The translations under genes were made by a program, and so were the position numbers. Below the pieces are notes generated by a model. That model searched no databases and was not told where the DNA came from. It worked only from the letters and a program-made list of their open reading frames with translations. A stretch of 64,000 nucleotides of DNA from Providencia burhodogranariea DSM 19968 (GTDB lineage Bacteria; Pseudomonadota; Gammaproteobacteria; Enterobacterales; Enterobacteriaceae), in contig NZ_KB233222.1 in the NCBI RefSeq assembly GCF_000314855.2, forward strand, positions 1,617,369 through 1,681,368, read 5' to 3'. This document shows positions 35,161 to 45,861 of the stretch, piece by piece; positions within the stretch are counted from its first letter, which is position 1, and each line of letters starts with the position of its first letter.

Positions 35161-36122
35161 TTATCTATTCGTTGCGCCGCATCCTATTACTACTTGTTAC
35201 CGTGTTTTTTCTCTCGTTGGTAAGCTTTAGCCTCAGTTATTTCACCCCCAATGCCCCTTTAGGTGGCGCATCTGTGATTGATGCTTATTTTTTCTATTTT
35301 GATGGCTTGTTACATTTTGATTTTGGCGTATCAAGTATCAACGGCGAACCCATTACAGATCAACTCCAAGATACCTTTCCTGCAACTATGGAATTATGCA
35401 TTTTAGCATTCATGTTTGCATTAATTATCGGTATTCCGCTTGGTATGATTGCCGCTTTTTGGCGTAATAAACCTGTCGATATTGCAATTAGTACCTTTGC
35501 ATTACTTGGTTTTTCTGTGCCTGTGTTTGTATTAGCAATCGTTCTTACACTCTTTTTCTCTTTGCGACTAGGCTGGCTACCCGTTTCAGGTCGCATAGAC
35601 TTACTCTATAATTTAGACCCTGTGACTGGGTTTGCTTTAATTGATGCTTGGCTTTCAGACTCTCCTTATCGCCAGCAAATGATTATCAATATACTTGAAC
35701 ATATGATCTTACCCGTAGTAACACTAGCCCTAGCGCCCACTACAGAAGTCATTCGTTTGGTACGAAACAGTACCGAAGAAATTGCTAGTGCAAACTACAT
35801 CAAAGCAGCTGCAACACGAGGCCTATCTCGGATCACTATTATTCGTCGACATATTTTTCACAATGCAATCCCCCCTATTATTCCAAAATTAGGTTTACAG
35901 TTTTCGACCATGCTAACGCTAACGATGGTTACAGAAGTGGTGTTTAACTGGCCTGGACTTGGGCGTTGGTTAGTCACAGCCATACGCCAACAAGATTATT
36001 CAGCCATTTCAGCTGGCGTGATGGTAATTGGGACTTTAGTTATTGCTGTCAACGTACTGTCTGATATTTTAGGGGCAATGATGGACCCGTTAAAACATAA
36101 GGATTGGTATGTCCTCAGATAA
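35157..36122 (+). CDS. sapB: Sap transporter permease SapB
   Basis: 321 residues of an OppB/DppB-type permease with about six membrane helices and the EAA-like loop [29 protein letters not shown] near residue 218. It forms half of the inner-membrane channel of the Sap ABC system with SapC. Its start overlaps the sapA stop (ATGA) and its end overlaps sapC by 14 bases, so translation is coupled. The domain order is normal. Confidence 0.95.
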   Translation: MIIYSLRRILLLLVTVFFLSLVSFSLSYFTPNAPLGGASVIDAYFFYFDGLLHFDFGVSSINGEPITDQLQDTFPATMELCILAFMFALIIGIPLGMIAAFWRNKPVDIAISTFALLGFSVPVFVLAIVLTLFFSLRLGWLPVSGRIDLLYNLDPVTGFALIDAWLSDSPYRQQMIINILEHMILPVVTLALAPTTEVIRLVRNSTEEIASANYIKAAATRGLSRITIIRRHIFHNAIPPIIPKLGLQFSTMLTLTMVTEVVFNWPGLGRWLVTAIRQQDYSAISAGVMVIGTLVIAVNVLSDILGAMMDPLKHKDWYVLR

Positions 36123-36999
36123 CTTTTATCGTGAACAGAAAATGCCTTCGCCAGCTCGGGTAGTCTGGAATATATTTTCATCAGATATTCTTTCGATGAT
36201 TGGGTTCTATGGTGTGTTATTTTTGTTGTTGATGTCATTTATAGGTCCCTACATCGCACCTTATACCATTGACCAACAGTTTTTGGGTTACCAGTTACTA
36301 CCGCCCTCTTGGTCACATTATGGTAATGTAGCATTTTTCCTTGGAACTGATGACCTTGGAAGAGATATCCTTAGTCGCCTGATTGTTGGTACCAAATCGA
36401 CTTTTGGCGCAGCTTTATTAATCACATTTATTGCTGCCATAATAGGTCTAGTCTTAGGTTGTCTTGCGGGAATGACACGCGGGCTTAAATCCGCTATTTT
36501 TAATCATATTCTTGATACCCTGTTGTCCATACCTTCTTTGCTGCTGGCAATTATTGTTGTGGCATTTATGGGCGCAAGTTTAGAAAATGCGATGCTCGCT
36601 ATCTGTCTAGCACTGATCCCTCGTGTGGTTAGAACGACTTATGTCGCTGTTCACGACGAATTAGATAAAGAATATATTGTGGCAGCAAGGCTTGATGGTG
36701 CATCAAATATTTTTATTTTATGGTATACCGTATTACCTAATATCACGCCGATCCTCGTCACTGAGTTAACTCGGGCATTTTCTATCGCTATTTTAGATAT
36801 TGCGGCGCTCGGCTTTCTTGATCTTGGTGCGCAACTGCCTTCTTCTGAATGGGGAGCTATGTTGGGTGACACCTTGGAGCTAATTTATGTTGCTCCTTGG
36901 TCAGTTATCTTACCCGGCGCAGCAATTATGATAAGTGTTCTGTTCGTCAACTTGTTAGGTGATGGACTACATCGAGCCATTAATGCGGGAGTTGAATAA
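36109..36999 (+). CDS. sapC: Sap transporter permease SapC
   Basis: 296 residues. The N-terminal cytoplasmic part leads into six helices, with [15 protein letters not shown] after the first and the DppC-type coupling loop [26 protein letters not shown] near residue 190. It is the second channel subunit with SapB. It starts inside sapB and its stop is fused to the sapD start (TAATG). The C-terminal [13 protein letters not shown] is close to that of E. coli SapC. Confidence 0.95.
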   Translation: MSSDNFYREQKMPSPARVVWNIFSSDILSMIGFYGVLFLLLMSFIGPYIAPYTIDQQFLGYQLLPPSWSHYGNVAFFLGTDDLGRDILSRLIVGTKSTFGAALLITFIAAIIGLVLGCLAGMTRGLKSAIFNHILDTLLSIPSLLLAIIVVAFMGASLENAMLAICLALIPRVVRTTYVAVHDELDKEYIVAARLDGASNIFILWYTVLPNITPILVTELTRAFSIAILDIAALGFLDLGAQLPSSEWGAMLGDTLELIYVAPWSVILPGAAIMISVLFVNLLGDGLHRAINAGVE

Positions 37000-37994
37000 T
37001 GCCTCTGTTAGACATCCGCAATTTAACCATTGAATTTATGACAGCAAACGGTCCAGTCAAAGCGGTCGATCGTATATCAATGACATTGTCTGAGGGCGAA
37101 ATTCGCGGCTTAGTGGGCGAGTCTGGTTCAGGTAAAAGCTTAATAGCAAAGGCGATTTGTGGTGTCACTAAAGATAACATCCGCGTCACTGCTGACCGTT
37201 TTCGTTTTCAAGACATCGATTTGCTTAAGCTTAGTCCACGTAAAAGACGAAAATTGATTGGTCACAATATCTCAATGATCTTTCAAGAACCTCAGTCATG
37301 TCTTGACCCTGCGGCAGGCATTGGTAAACAGCTGATTCAAGCCATTCCTAGTTGGACCTATAAAGGTCGCTGGTGGAAACGATTTAATTGGCGAAAGCGC
37401 CGCGCAATTGAGCTATTACATCGCGTTGGAATCAAAGATCATAAAGATATTATGCGTAGCTACCCTTATGAGCTTACAGATGGTGAATGCCAAAAAGTAA
37501 TGATTGCGATTGCAATTGCTAATCAGCCACGTTTATTAATCGCCGATGAGCCAACTAACGCAATGGAATCTACCACACAAGCACAAATTTTTCGTCTACT
37601 CGATAAACTCAACCAAAATAATAATATGTCTATTTTGCTGATCAGTCATGATATGGAAATGATGTCAAAGCTAGTCGATAGAATTAATGTGCTCTATTGT
37701 GGCCAAACAGTTGAAAGTGCAACGCCTGCTGATATTTTGCAGCGTCCTCACCATCCCTATACCCAAGCACTTATTCGTTCAATACCGGATTTAGAAAGCC
37801 CTATTCCACATAAAGGGCGCTTAAATACCTTGCCCGGTGCTATTCCATCATTAGAACATTTACCTATTGGATGCCGTCTTGGGCCTCGGTGCCCTTATGC
37901 TCAACGGACATGTATTGTTGCACCACCTCTGCGTAATGTTAAAAATCATCTATTTGCTTGCCATTATCCGCTAAATACGGAGGAATCATCTTAA
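36999..37994 (+). CDS. sapD: Sap transporter ATPase SapD
   Basis: 331 residues, an ABC ATPase of the Dpp/Opp type with Walker [10 protein letters not shown] (about residues 39-47), Q-loop QEPQSCLDP, Walker [12 protein letters not shown], and the C-terminal oligopeptide extension [15 protein letters not shown]. The usual LSGG signature is replaced by LTDGEC, as in E. coli SapD. SapD also supplies ATP-dependent regulation of the Trk potassium system in E. coli. It is coupled to sapC and sapF by TAATG overlaps. Confidence 0.95.
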   Translation: MPLLDIRNLTIEFMTANGPVKAVDRISMTLSEGEIRGLVGESGSGKSLIAKAICGVTKDNIRVTADRFRFQDIDLLKLSPRKRRKLIGHNISMIFQEPQSCLDPAAGIGKQLIQAIPSWTYKGRWWKRFNWRKRRAIELLHRVGIKDHKDIMRSYPYELTDGECQKVMIAIAIANQPRLLIADEPTNAMESTTQAQIFRLLDKLNQNNNMSILLISHDMEMMSKLVDRINVLYCGQTVESATPADILQRPHHPYTQALIRSIPDLESPIPHKGRLNTLPGAIPSLEHLPIGCRLGPRCPYAQRTCIVAPPLRNVKNHLFACHYPLNTEESS

Positions 37995-38797
37995 TGGAAG
38001 CCTTACTTGAGGTTCGTAATCTAACAAAAACATTTCGCTTTCGTGAAGGGCTATTTCGTCGCTACGAATTACAGGCGGTAAAGCCACTTAGCTTTAATTT
38101 ACAAGCTGGGCAAACACTGGCAATTATCGGTGCAAATGGTTCGGGTAAATCGACACTTGCACGCATGTTATCTGGCGTCACTGAACCCACATCAGGCGAG
38201 ATAATGATCCGCGGCCATCGCCTCAATTACGGTGATTATGGTTACCGTAGTCAGCGTGTTCGCATGATATTCCAAGATCCAAGTACATCGCTTAATCCAC
38301 GCCAACGTATTGGGCAAACGCTTGAATTACCGTTGAAACTAAATACAGAGCTTACTGGAATTGAACGGGAACGCCGTATCATTCAGACACTGCGCCAAGT
38401 TGGCTTATTAGCTGATCACGCGGAATATTATCCGCATATGCTAGCATCAGGCCAAAAACAACGTGTAGCGTTAGCCAGAGCTTTAATTTTACAACCTGAA
38501 ATTATCATAGCAGATGAAGCGCTTGCATCTTTAGATATGTCTATGCGCTCTCAAATCATCAACCTGATGCTTGAGCTGCAAGCTAAACAAGACATTGCCT
38601 ACATCTATGTGACGCAGCATTTAGGAATGATGAAACATATCAGCGACAAAATGCTGGTTATGGATAAAGGCGTTGTAGTTGAACGTGGTAATACTGCGGA
38701 AGTACTGGCGGCACCATTACATGATGTTACTCGCCGGTTAATTGAAAGTCACTTTGGTGAACCATTATCAATTGATGCATGGCGGCAGGATATTTGA
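37994..38797 (+). CDS. sapF: Sap transporter ATPase SapF
   Basis: 267 residues from the ATG that overlaps the sapD stop (37994), with GGAGG ten bases upstream. An ATG 36 bases earlier lies inside sapD and is not needed. Walker A is GANGSGKST (about residue 46), signature LASGQKQR, Walker B IIADEALASLDMS. It pairs with SapD as the second ATPase of the Sap importer. It is the last gene of the operon and is followed by fabI with its own promoter region. Confidence 0.95.
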   Translation: MEALLEVRNLTKTFRFREGLFRRYELQAVKPLSFNLQAGQTLAIIGANGSGKSTLARMLSGVTEPTSGEIMIRGHRLNYGDYGYRSQRVRMIFQDPSTSLNPRQRIGQTLELPLKLNTELTGIERERRIIQTLRQVGLLADHAEYYPHMLASGQKQRVALARALILQPEIIIADEALASLDMSMRSQIINLMLELQAKQDIAYIYVTQHLGMMKHISDKMLVMDKGVVVERGNTAEVLAAPLHDVTRRLIESHFGEPLSIDAWRQDI

Positions 38798-38947
38798 CTG
38801 CTCCGAGGTGAACGGCAAAATATCCTTCTTCTCAAAATACATGGTAATATATCGATAAATCGTCAATAAGAAATGCGAAAGCTACCCAAGACACTGTGTC
38901 TTCTGTTATATTCGCGTTTTCAATAGAAAATAAACAAGGATAATGCT

Positions 38948-39736
38948 ATGGGTTTTTTAACCGGCAAACGCATTTTAATCACTGGCGTTGCCAGTAAATT
39001 ATCAATTGCATACGGTATTGCAAAAGCAATGCGTGAACAAGGTGCAGAACTCGCGTTCACTTATCAGAACGAAAAATTGAAACCTCGCGTTCAAGAGTTT
39101 GCTGCATCTTTAGACTCTAACATCGTTATCGAATGTGATGTTGCTGACGATGCTAGTATTACAACTCTGTTTGCTGAATTAGGAAAATCCTGGCCTAAGT
39201 TTGATGGCTTTGTCCATTCAATCGGCTTTGCTCCGGCAGATCAGCTTGATGGTGATTATGTTGATGCAGTGACACGTGATGGCTTCCGCATTGCTCATGA
39301 CATCAGTGCATATAGTTTTGTTGCAATGGCAAAAGCATGCCGTGAAATGCTTAACCCACAAGCATCATTACTGACGCTGACTTATTTAGGTGCAGAGCGC
39401 GCTATTCCTAACTATAACGTTATGGGCCTAGCTAAAGCATCTTTAGAAGCTAACGTTCGCTACATGGCTAACGCAATGGGTCCTCAAGGTATTCGTGTGA
39501 ATGCTGTTTCTGCAGGCCCTATCCGTACGCTAGCGGCATCTGGTATCAAAGATTTCCGCAAAATGCTCGCTCACTGTGAAGCTGTAACGCCAATTCGCCG
39601 CACAGTCACTATCGAAGATGTGGGTAATACTTCTGCATTCCTATGCTCAAATCTTGCAGCTGGTATCACTGGTGAAGTAGTTCATGTTGATGGTGGTTTC
39701 AGTATCGCAGCAATGAATGAATTAGAACTGAAATAA
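38948..39736 (+). CDS. fabI: Enoyl-[ACP] reductase (NADH) FabI
   Basis: 262 residues, identical in length to E. coli FabI. The SDR fold carries [13 protein letters not shown] at the NADH site, [10 protein letters not shown], and [13 protein letters not shown] with the catalytic Tyr and Lys spaced as in FabI. It reduces trans-2-enoyl-ACP in the last step of each fatty-acid elongation cycle and is the triclosan target. It is monocistronic with AAGGATA near the ATG and a strong terminator after the stop. Confidence 0.97.
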   Translation: MGFLTGKRILITGVASKLSIAYGIAKAMREQGAELAFTYQNEKLKPRVQEFAASLDSNIVIECDVADDASITTLFAELGKSWPKFDGFVHSIGFAPADQLDGDYVDAVTRDGFRIAHDISAYSFVAMAKACREMLNPQASLLTLTYLGAERAIPNYNVMGLAKASLEANVRYMANAMGPQGIRVNAVSAGPIRTLAASGIKDFRKMLAHCEAVTPIRRTVTIEDVGNTSAFLCSNLAAGITGEVVHVDGGFSIAAMNELELK

Positions 39737-39753
39737 GTTTTATTTACTTCATC

Positions 39754-39785
39754 AAAAACGCCATCTTCGGGTGGCGTTTTTCGTT
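39754..39785 (+). terminator. Intrinsic terminator of fabI
   Basis: AAAAACGCCA (39754-39763) pairs with TGGCGTTTTT (39772-39781). The A-rich left side makes it usable in both directions. Confidence 0.9.
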
Positions 39786-39806
39786 GATAAGCCGACATAT
39801 CGGTTG

Positions 39807-40673
39807 CTAACGCGCTATCGTAACATTTGTTTTAATATGTTTGAGATGAACGACAATAGTAAACGTTACAATCACCAATAAAGACCATGCCCCCCATTTC
39901 CCCGCATGAACCGCTGACCATGCACCAATTTGATCTGGATATTGCCAAACACCAAAAAAGGTACCGAAATTTTCCGCGAGCCAAATAAAAAAACCAATTA
40001 ACATAAAAGCAAGTAACAAGGGCATTCTTCGCTCTTTATCTAATGGTGTAAAAAACACGGTACTGCGTGCGTATAATCCAAAAATAAAAGCCGTTAAATA
40101 CCAGCGATAATCATCAATATAGTGATGACTAAAAAAATTAATATAAATAGCTAAAGCGACCAGTGTTGCCATCCAATACGGCGGATAATGCTCAATACGA
40201 ACATTGAAAAAACGCCATGATTGAATGATATAACTACCAACGGCGGCATACATAAACCCCGTGAATAAAGGAACCCCCCATAGTTTGGTATAAGCTTCAT
40301 CTGGATATTGCCATGATGCAATCGATGCTGATGTTTTAAACAATTCCATTACAAACCCCACTAAATGGAATACGCAGATTGCTTTTAGTTCATCCCGCGT
40401 TTCTAGTTTTGACCAAACCAATAATATTTGAAATCCTACCGCAAAAACTAGTAACACATCGTAACGAGGTAGATTTAATATTCCTTTTACCGGAACAATA
40501 AATAGTGCTAAAAAAAAGAATCCTGCGAATAAGCATGAGCGCGCATTAATCAATCCGAAAAATAAAAACTCTAAAATAAAACGTTTAAATCCTTTACTAT
40601 TATTTTGCCTGTGAGCCAGCAATAAATTGTCGAATTTATGAAGAATATTGATTTTTCGACACGCTCTTTTCAT
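39807..40673 (-). CDS. DUF817 multi-pass membrane protein
   Basis: 288 residues with about seven hydrophobic helices. The pairs SIASWQYPDEAYTKLWGVPLFTGFMYAAVGSYI and FGVWQYPDQIGAWSAVHAGKWGAW are typical of DUF817 membrane proteins, which occur in enterobacteria and bacilli (YoaT). It is an inner-membrane protein of unknown function. Convergent with fabI, and its upstream side has been hit by the IS982-family element (left flank 40779). Confidence 0.85.
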   Translation of the reverse strand: MKRACRKINILHKFDNLLLAHRQNNSKGFKRFILEFLFFGLINARSCLFAGFFFLALFIVPVKGILNLPRYDVLLVFAVGFQILLVWSKLETRDELKAICVFHLVGFVMELFKTSASIASWQYPDEAYTKLWGVPLFTGFMYAAVGSYIIQSWRFFNVRIEHYPPYWMATLVALAIYINFFSHHYIDDYRWYLTAFIFGLYARSTVFFTPLDKERRMPLLLAFMLIGFFIWLAENFGTFFGVWQYPDQIGAWSAVHAGKWGAWSLLVIVTFTIVVHLKHIKTNVTIAR

Positions 40674-40784
40674 TCAATCAACCTTTGTTATATCGCTAAA
40701 TAAATTGAATTAAACTTCAAATTCAAACAACGCGATTTCGATAAAAAAGCCCATGGGATGGATGCATAGATAATTACGTAACTA

Positions 40785-41787
40785 ACCTGAGATCGGTTTA
40801 AGCCATAACTCGAAGTCCTATTTTTCGGTATTTGATAGCTTCAGTGATAACTTATTTGGTTTCAGGCAATAAGCGACTAAATCACCCAGTAAATTCAGCA
40901 TAAAGCCGTGTAAACTTCTATGACGCGAATGCTCAATTTGGGTGATATTTTTTAACTGGTCATTAATTGTTTTGATAATAAATCGTTTAGATAACATTTC
41001 CCTATCCCAAGCCGCTAACAATTTTGGCATCATATTTCTACGCTGACCTTGAATTAATGTTATTCCATCCAGCTTTAAATTTTCGGTCAATGCTCTACTA
41101 ATATAGCCTTTATCTGCATACGATTTATTGAAAAGTCCTTTTGAACAGTCTCGAACTAGCGTTCTATCATCAATATTTGCGGGCGTTAGCTTAGCCGCGA
41201 CAATTTCACCCAGATGGTTCACGATTAAATGCAATTTAAATCCATAAAACCAACCCATTGTCCCTTTTCCTCTCGCTGCTGTACCTTTAAAAATTTTATG
41301 CCTAGGTATCCGCAATTTATGACATACTTTTAGGCTCGTTGAATCAATAAATTCAATGCCCGTTGGCTGGCCTTTTACGTGTGTAAAAAAAGAGCTCAAT
41401 GGAACTAAAATCGTAGGCATGACTTCAAGAAAACGGGGATAACTCAGTAAATTTGGAAAATCTTTTTTGTGGTATATCCCAATGAATCCAATGTAAAAAT
41501 GTTTAAAATTACGCTGATAAGATAAATAAAAGGCGATGATAATAGTCATTATTTCACTTGAACTCATGCGACCTTGACGTAAACGCTGGCGTTCACCACT
41601 TTCAATCAAGTATTTTTGCCATTGAGGCATAAAATGTTTGCAACGATCATCGACATGACAGAATAAGTCAACTAAATTGAGCCTAGTGAGTTCCTTTGTG
41701 AGAAGTCTCTTTTTTGGTCGAAAGCTCTGATCACGGAACCCACGTTTAGTTCCTTTCTTTTTTATTTCTCTTATCCTGTGTTCAGGT
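40785..41787 (-). mobile_element. IS982-family insertion sequence
   Basis: About 1003 bases. The ends are ACCTGA...TCAGGT, with about 14 of 20 matches across the inverted ends. One transposase gene fills it. Size, ends and transposase type fit IS982. No second copy occurs in the window. Confidence 0.85.
40818..41630 (-). CDS. IS982-family transposase, start uncertain
   Basis: 270 residues from the first ATG at 41630, with a DDE catalytic domain: FIDSTSLKVCHKLRI, SYADKGYISRAL and TQIEHSRHRSLHGF. The conserved family N terminus (LVDLFCHVDDRCKHF) is encoded immediately upstream in the same open frame, but no ATG, GTG or TTG precedes it before about 41765. Either an unusual codon is used or the true start was lost and only a shortened protein is made. 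The protein would cut and paste the element using its ends. Confidence 0.8.
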   Translation of the reverse strand: MPQWQKYLIESGERQRLRQGRMSSSEIMTIIIAFYLSYQRNFKHFYIGFIGIYHKKDFPNLLSYPRFLEVMPTILVPLSSFFTHVKGQPTGIEFIDSTSLKVCHKLRIPRHKIFKGTAARGKGTMGWFYGFKLHLIVNHLGEIVAAKLTPANIDDRTLVRDCSKGLFNKSYADKGYISRALTENLKLDGITLIQGQRRNMMPKLLAAWDREMLSKRFIIKTINDQLKNITQIEHSRHRSLHGFMLNLLGDLVAYCLKPNKLSLKLSNTEK

Positions 41788-41793
41788 TAACTA

Positions 41794-42089
41794 GCATTAC
41801 TGTGGCGAGCTATCAACACACATATCGCTTGAAAAATTCTCGGTATAAATTTTTAACTAGACATTTTTTGTGTAGGACAATGCAAAGCGAGGATTTTAAC
41901 AGGAATGATTGATACAAAGATTAGGTATCAATCTTAAAGTATACACAAACACTACTTTTTGAAATATGAGGGAATATTTATGGGTTCAAACAAAACTGAC
42001 ACCTAATGCAAATAGTTTAAAATTAACCGTGTTATACTGATATAGATATCAATCTACTGATTGCCACATAATTATTTAGGAGTTTTATG
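41794..42089. other. Short gap between the IS and gst
   Basis: AT-rich with a TATAGATATCAATCTA symmetry near 42041-42056, close to the gst start, which may be regulatory. Confidence 0.35.
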
Positions 42090-42695
42090 ATGAAATTGTA
42101 TTATGCTCCCGGTGCTTGCTCGCTTTCTCCACATATTATTTTGCGCGAAACAGGGCTGGATTTCAGCATTGAACGCGTTAATTTAAAAGACAAAAAAACA
42201 GAAAATGGCAAGGATTTTTTAGCAATCAACCCTAAAGGTCAAGTTCCTACCTTGGTTTTAGATAGTGGTGAACTATTGACTGAAGGAGCAGTCATTGTTC
42301 AATATCTTGCAGATCAAAAAATTGATCGAAACTTAATCGCACCAGCAGGTACGATGAAACGCTATCATCAACTAGAAGCTCTTAATTTTATCTCTACAGA
42401 ATTACATAAGAGTTTTGGCCCTCTATTCTCTCCAGGTGCCCCTGAAGAATATAAAACATTGGTCAAAGCAACGCTTGTGAAAAAATTCCAATATGTCGAT
42501 GATGTACTGGCAAAAAAAGATTTTTTTGCGGGTGATAACTTTACCGTTGCAGATGCTTATCTATTCACCGTCACTAACTGGGCTAAGTTGGTTGGTGTCG
42601 ATATTACTCATCTCAATCATTTGAGCGAGTATTGCGCAAAAATTGCCAAACGCCCTAAAGTTCAAGAAGCTCTAACAGCGGAAGGTCTAATTTAA
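42090..42695 (+). CDS. gstA: Glutathione S-transferase (beta class)
   Basis: 201 residues from the second of two adjacent ATGs (the ribosome binding site AGGAG lies seven bases before it, four before the first). [32 protein letters not shown] is nearly the P. mirabilis GST B1-1 sequence. The Cys at residue 10 (GACSLSP) forms the mixed disulfide with glutathione in beta-class enzymes. [12 protein letters not shown] is the thioredoxin-like part, and [16 protein letters not shown] the helical part. It conjugates glutathione to electrophiles and can bind antibiotics. Cytoplasmic, monocistronic. Confidence 0.93.
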   Translation: MKLYYAPGACSLSPHIILRETGLDFSIERVNLKDKKTENGKDFLAINPKGQVPTLVLDSGELLTEGAVIVQYLADQKIDRNLIAPAGTMKRYHQLEALNFISTELHKSFGPLFSPGAPEEYKTLVKATLVKKFQYVDDVLAKKDFFAGDNFTVADAYLFTVTNWAKLVGVDITHLNHLSEYCAKIAKRPKVQEALTAEGLI

Positions 42696-42703
42696 TTGTA
42701 GTT

Positions 42704-42736
42704 TAGCGCTCTGCCATTTGGGGCGCTATATTTTTA
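42704..42736 (+). terminator. Intrinsic terminator of gstA
   Basis: AGCGCTCT (from 42705) pairs with the GGGGCGCT that ends at 42727 (G-U pairs included), followed by ATATTTTTATT. Confidence 0.75.
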
Positions 42737-43073
42737 TTCGAAACTGAAAAACCTCTAACTATACCCTCTCTTACTAAACAAATTCATTAAATAATAGCAA
42801 CTCCACTAAGTTACGAGTTACCGCTCCTAATAATAAATAATTTACTAAAGTATGTCTGAATCATCAAAATCGTGAATTCTCGATATATTGGTGATTGATG
42901 TGACATATGATTATTTTGTCTAAAATTCCTAGCTAACTCTACTTATAGATAACTCTTTGTGTTTTGATATGATGAAGTCAATCAACTAGATATCCGAAAT
43001 AGATCAACGTATATTTAAGTGGTAAGCAAAGCGATTCCTAAAATAACAATAGCCTGAGCATAGAGAGTGACTA
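42737..43073. other. Intergenic gap before the DUF523 gene
   Basis: AT-rich, without recognised sites. ATTTTTATTCGAAACT at the start resembles the inner part of the CTAGGG repeats but is too short to call. Confidence 0.3.
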
Positions 43074-44063
43074 ATGTCTAATATTAAAACATCCCCTGCC
43101 ACAGAGCTAAGTAAAAAAGCATTAGTAGGTATCAGCACATGCTTACTCGGTAAAAACGTTAGATTTGATGGTGGGCATAAACGCTTTCAACTTGCTGTTG
43201 ATGAACTTTCTAATTATTTCGAATATCAATCCGTTTGCCCTGAAATGGCCATTAACTTACCGACACCTCGACCCGCTTTAAGATTAGTCAAATCAAATGA
43301 AGGCGAAATTGATTTACGCTTCAGCGATGGACGTGACGGTAATTTAACAGAAAAAATGAGTTCCTTCTCAACTGATTATTTAAGCCAAAATTGGCCTTTT
43401 AGTGGCTACATTGTTTGTGCGAAGTCACCTAGTTGCGGACTAGAGCGAGTGCGTGTTTACGATGCAGTAGGTAATGGTAATCGAAAAGCAGGAACTGGGA
43501 TTTTCACTGCACAATTACAAAAACATATGCCATGGCTTCCCATTGAGGAAGATGGCCGGCTAAACGATCCCTATATTAGAGAAAATTTTATAACGCGAGT
43601 ATTTGCGTTAAATGAATTAAATACGCTAAAAGAAAATAATCCGACACGACAAGCACTGATTGATTTCCATTCTCGCTATAAATTACTGTTGTTAGCCCAT
43701 TCACAGCCTCTTTATCGCGAGCTGGGCCGTTTTGTTGCCACTATTAAAGAATGGACATCAATGTCATCGTTTATACTGGAGTATCGTAATCAGTTTATGT
43801 CCTTATTACAGCATCAGGCAACTCGACGTAGCCATACCAATGTTTTGATGCATATTCAGGGATACTTTAAACATAATTTAACATCCAAACAGCGTCAGGC
43901 ATTGAGCCTATTAATTCTAGATTATCGTCAGGGCATGCAACCTCTTTTAGCACCTATCACACTGCTTAATCACTATCTATCAGAATATCCTAACGATTAT
44001 TTACAACAACAACGCTATTTCCAGCCCTATCCCTATGCACTAAGATTACGATATGGACTATAG
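43074..44063 (+). CDS. DUF523 and DUF1722 fusion protein
   Basis: 329 residues. The N-terminal DUF523 domain has CLLGKNVRFDGGHKR, VCPE and CAKSPSCGLERV with conserved cysteines that may bind a metal. The C-terminal DUF1722 domain (from about 195, RQALIDFHSRYKLLLLAHS) is the same as E. coli YbgA. Such fusions are common in gammaproteobacteria and their function is poorly defined; the DUF1722 part has been linked to photolyase-neighbouring genes. GAGAG lies upstream of the ATG. blc follows 40 bases later and may be co-transcribed. Confidence 0.85.
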   Translation: MSNIKTSPATELSKKALVGISTCLLGKNVRFDGGHKRFQLAVDELSNYFEYQSVCPEMAINLPTPRPALRLVKSNEGEIDLRFSDGRDGNLTEKMSSFSTDYLSQNWPFSGYIVCAKSPSCGLERVRVYDAVGNGNRKAGTGIFTAQLQKHMPWLPIEEDGRLNDPYIRENFITRVFALNELNTLKENNPTRQALIDFHSRYKLLLLAHSQPLYRELGRFVATIKEWTSMSSFILEYRNQFMSLLQHQATRRSHTNVLMHIQGYFKHNLTSKQRQALSLLILDYRQGMQPLLAPITLLNHYLSEYPNDYLQQQRYFQPYPYALRLRYGL

Positions 44064-44103
44064 TTAGTTATATTATTTATTACTAGATGAGAGTCAGAAT
44101 TGT

Positions 44104-44616
44104 ATGATGCGTTCATTTTTTGCGTTATTTACTTCCTTTATACTGTCTGGATGCAGCGTAAAACCTCCAAATGATATTCACCCTATTACAGGATTTGAGT
44201 TATCACGTTATCTAGGTCAATGGCATGAAATTGCTCGGATTGATAATCGTTTTGAGAAGGGATTAGTACAAGTCACCGCAGATTACTCACTCCGTGACGA
44301 TGGTGGAGTTAAGGTGGTTAATCGTGGTTGGGAGGAAAATCAAGGACGTTGGAAAGAAAGTATAGGTAAAGCCTATTTTGTTGAGTCACCCGAAAAAGGT
44401 GCGCTAAAGGTCTCATTTTTTGGTCCTTTTTATGGTGGATACAATATTATTAAGTTAGATAATAATTATCAGTATTCACTTGTTGTTGGTCCGAATAAAG
44501 ATTATTTGTGGGTTTTATCTAGAACACCAACGATGCCATCTGAATTATTAGAGGAATACATTCAGTTTGCGACACAATATGGATTTGAACGAAGTAAAAT
44601 AATGATATTACAATAA
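44104..44616 (+). CDS. blc: Outer-membrane lipocalin Blc
   Basis: 170 residues. A short lipoprotein signal (MMRSFFALFTSFILSGC) with lipobox LSGC precedes a lipocalin barrel: the GxW motif LGQWHEIARIDNRFEKG at about 38-52 and FYGGYNIIKLDNNYQYSLVVGPNKDYLWVLSRTP further on. The sequence follows E. coli Blc. The lipidated protein is anchored to the outer membrane and binds lysophospholipid in E. coli. It is close downstream of the DUF523/DUF1722 gene. Confidence 0.92.
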   Translation: MMRSFFALFTSFILSGCSVKPPNDIHPITGFELSRYLGQWHEIARIDNRFEKGLVQVTADYSLRDDGGVKVVNRGWEENQGRWKESIGKAYFVESPEKGALKVSFFGPFYGGYNIIKLDNNYQYSLVVGPNKDYLWVLSRTPTMPSELLEEYIQFATQYGFERSKIMILQ

Positions 44617-44886
44617 AAAATCATAACAAATAAACTAATATGTAATATTCTCAACTTACCTTTATCATTTTTTTGATAAAATAATTCGCGTTTATTGTCG
44701 CTAGATGATGCTATTTGGATGATTAAACACTGGGAATGATAGATAAACAACTTAATTAAGATAACTGACTATACTCCAAGGCTATGTAACCTAAGATATA
44801 AAAAGTATATTAATTTTTAACACTTAACCTATATTTTCAGTATCCCCCTTCGAAGATATGAAGGGAGGTACTAACTTATAAAATAC

Positions 44887-45750
44887 TTAATCTAACTCTG
44901 TTGCATAGAATTTATGTTCTGGATTAACCATTTTGTCCTGTGCAGCGACCAACTGAAGCTCATACTCGCCCATCTCTTTGGTTTGTATCATTACTTCGTA
45001 TACAGCAGCTGCAACATGCTCTAACGCTTTTGGTAAGCTTTCGCCTTTTAATAGGTGCACCAACATTAAACCACTGGTTAAATCACCAACACCGACAGGT
45101 TGTTTTACACCAAAATCCACCAACGGGCGACTAATATGCCAGCTATGATCTTCGGTGACTAAGATCATTTCAAAACGATCAGCTCTGAAGCCAGCTCGAC
45201 TCAAATGCTTCACTAATACAATTTTAGGGCCTTTACAACACAATTGACGCGCTGCTTGTACGGCTTGCTCGACCGTTAAGATTGTTTTACCCGATAAAGT
45301 CTCCAATTCGAGTAAGTTAGGCGCGATCACATCACTTGTTTGCAAAGCCTGTTGACAAAAAAATTCAGCAACGCCTGGAGCGACAATACAGCCTTTTTCA
45401 GGATGCCCCATCACCGGATCGCAAAAATAGAGTGCTTGAGGGTTTGCAGCTTTAACTTGCTTAACAATTGCAAGAATATCATTGCCTTGTTCAGCAGAGC
45501 CAATATAACCACTCAATACAGCATCACAAATTTGAAGTTTATTAATTTTGGCTAAGCCGCTAACAATATCCGTCAAATGCTGTCCTGAAAAAACAGTACC
45601 AGTCCATTGAGGATATTGTGTGTGATTTGAAAATTGAACCGTATTAAGCGGCCAAACATCGACCCCCATCCGACACATAGGGAATGCCGCAGCGCTGTTT
45701 CCTGCATGGCCGAAAACAACATGGGATTGTATTGAAAGAACACTTTTCAT
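44887..45750 (-). CDS. pdxY: Pyridoxal kinase PdxY
   Basis: 287 residues, the size of E. coli PdxY. It is a ribokinase-fold kinase: [43 protein letters not shown] at the N terminus, [12 protein letters not shown] in the middle and the anion-hole motif [10 protein letters not shown] near residue 223. It phosphorylates pyridoxal to pyridoxal 5'-phosphate in the vitamin B6 salvage pathway. It lies after tyrS in the same direction (pdxH-tyrS-pdxY order of E. coli), but a terminator stem at 45814-45842 separates them. Confidence 0.95.
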   Translation of the reverse strand: MKSVLSIQSHVVFGHAGNSAAAFPMCRMGVDVWPLNTVQFSNHTQYPQWTGTVFSGQHLTDIVSGLAKINKLQICDAVLSGYIGSAEQGNDILAIVKQVKAANPQALYFCDPVMGHPEKGCIVAPGVAEFFCQQALQTSDVIAPNLLELETLSGKTILTVEQAVQAARQLCCKGPKIVLVKHLSRAGFRADRFEMILVTEDHSWHISRPLVDFGVKQPVGVGDLTSGLMLVHLLKGESLPKALEHVAAAVYEVMIQTKEMGEYELQLVAAQDKMVNPEHKFYATELD

Positions 45751-45813
45751 GGAGAACCCAAGGAATCGTTATATCGAATGAAGAAAAACTAGTGATTATC
45801 CATTGTGATAGAT

Positions 45814-45842
45814 GAATAGCCCGAGAAAATCTCGGGCTATTC
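45814..45842 (-). terminator. Perfect hairpin after tyrS
   Basis: GAATAGCCCGAG (45814-45825) pairs perfectly with CTCGGGCTATTC (45831-45842) around AAAAT. On the tyrS strand the T tract is weak. It may partly separate tyrS from pdxY. Confidence 0.75.
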
Positions 45843-45861
45843 TAACAATAGTTAGTCAGAG

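Larger units (their letters stand above)
40779..41793. repeat. 6-bp target duplications TAACTA flanking the IS
   Basis: TAACTA is present directly outside each end of the element (40779-40784 and 41788-41793), consistent with one clean insertion event. Confidence 0.8.
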
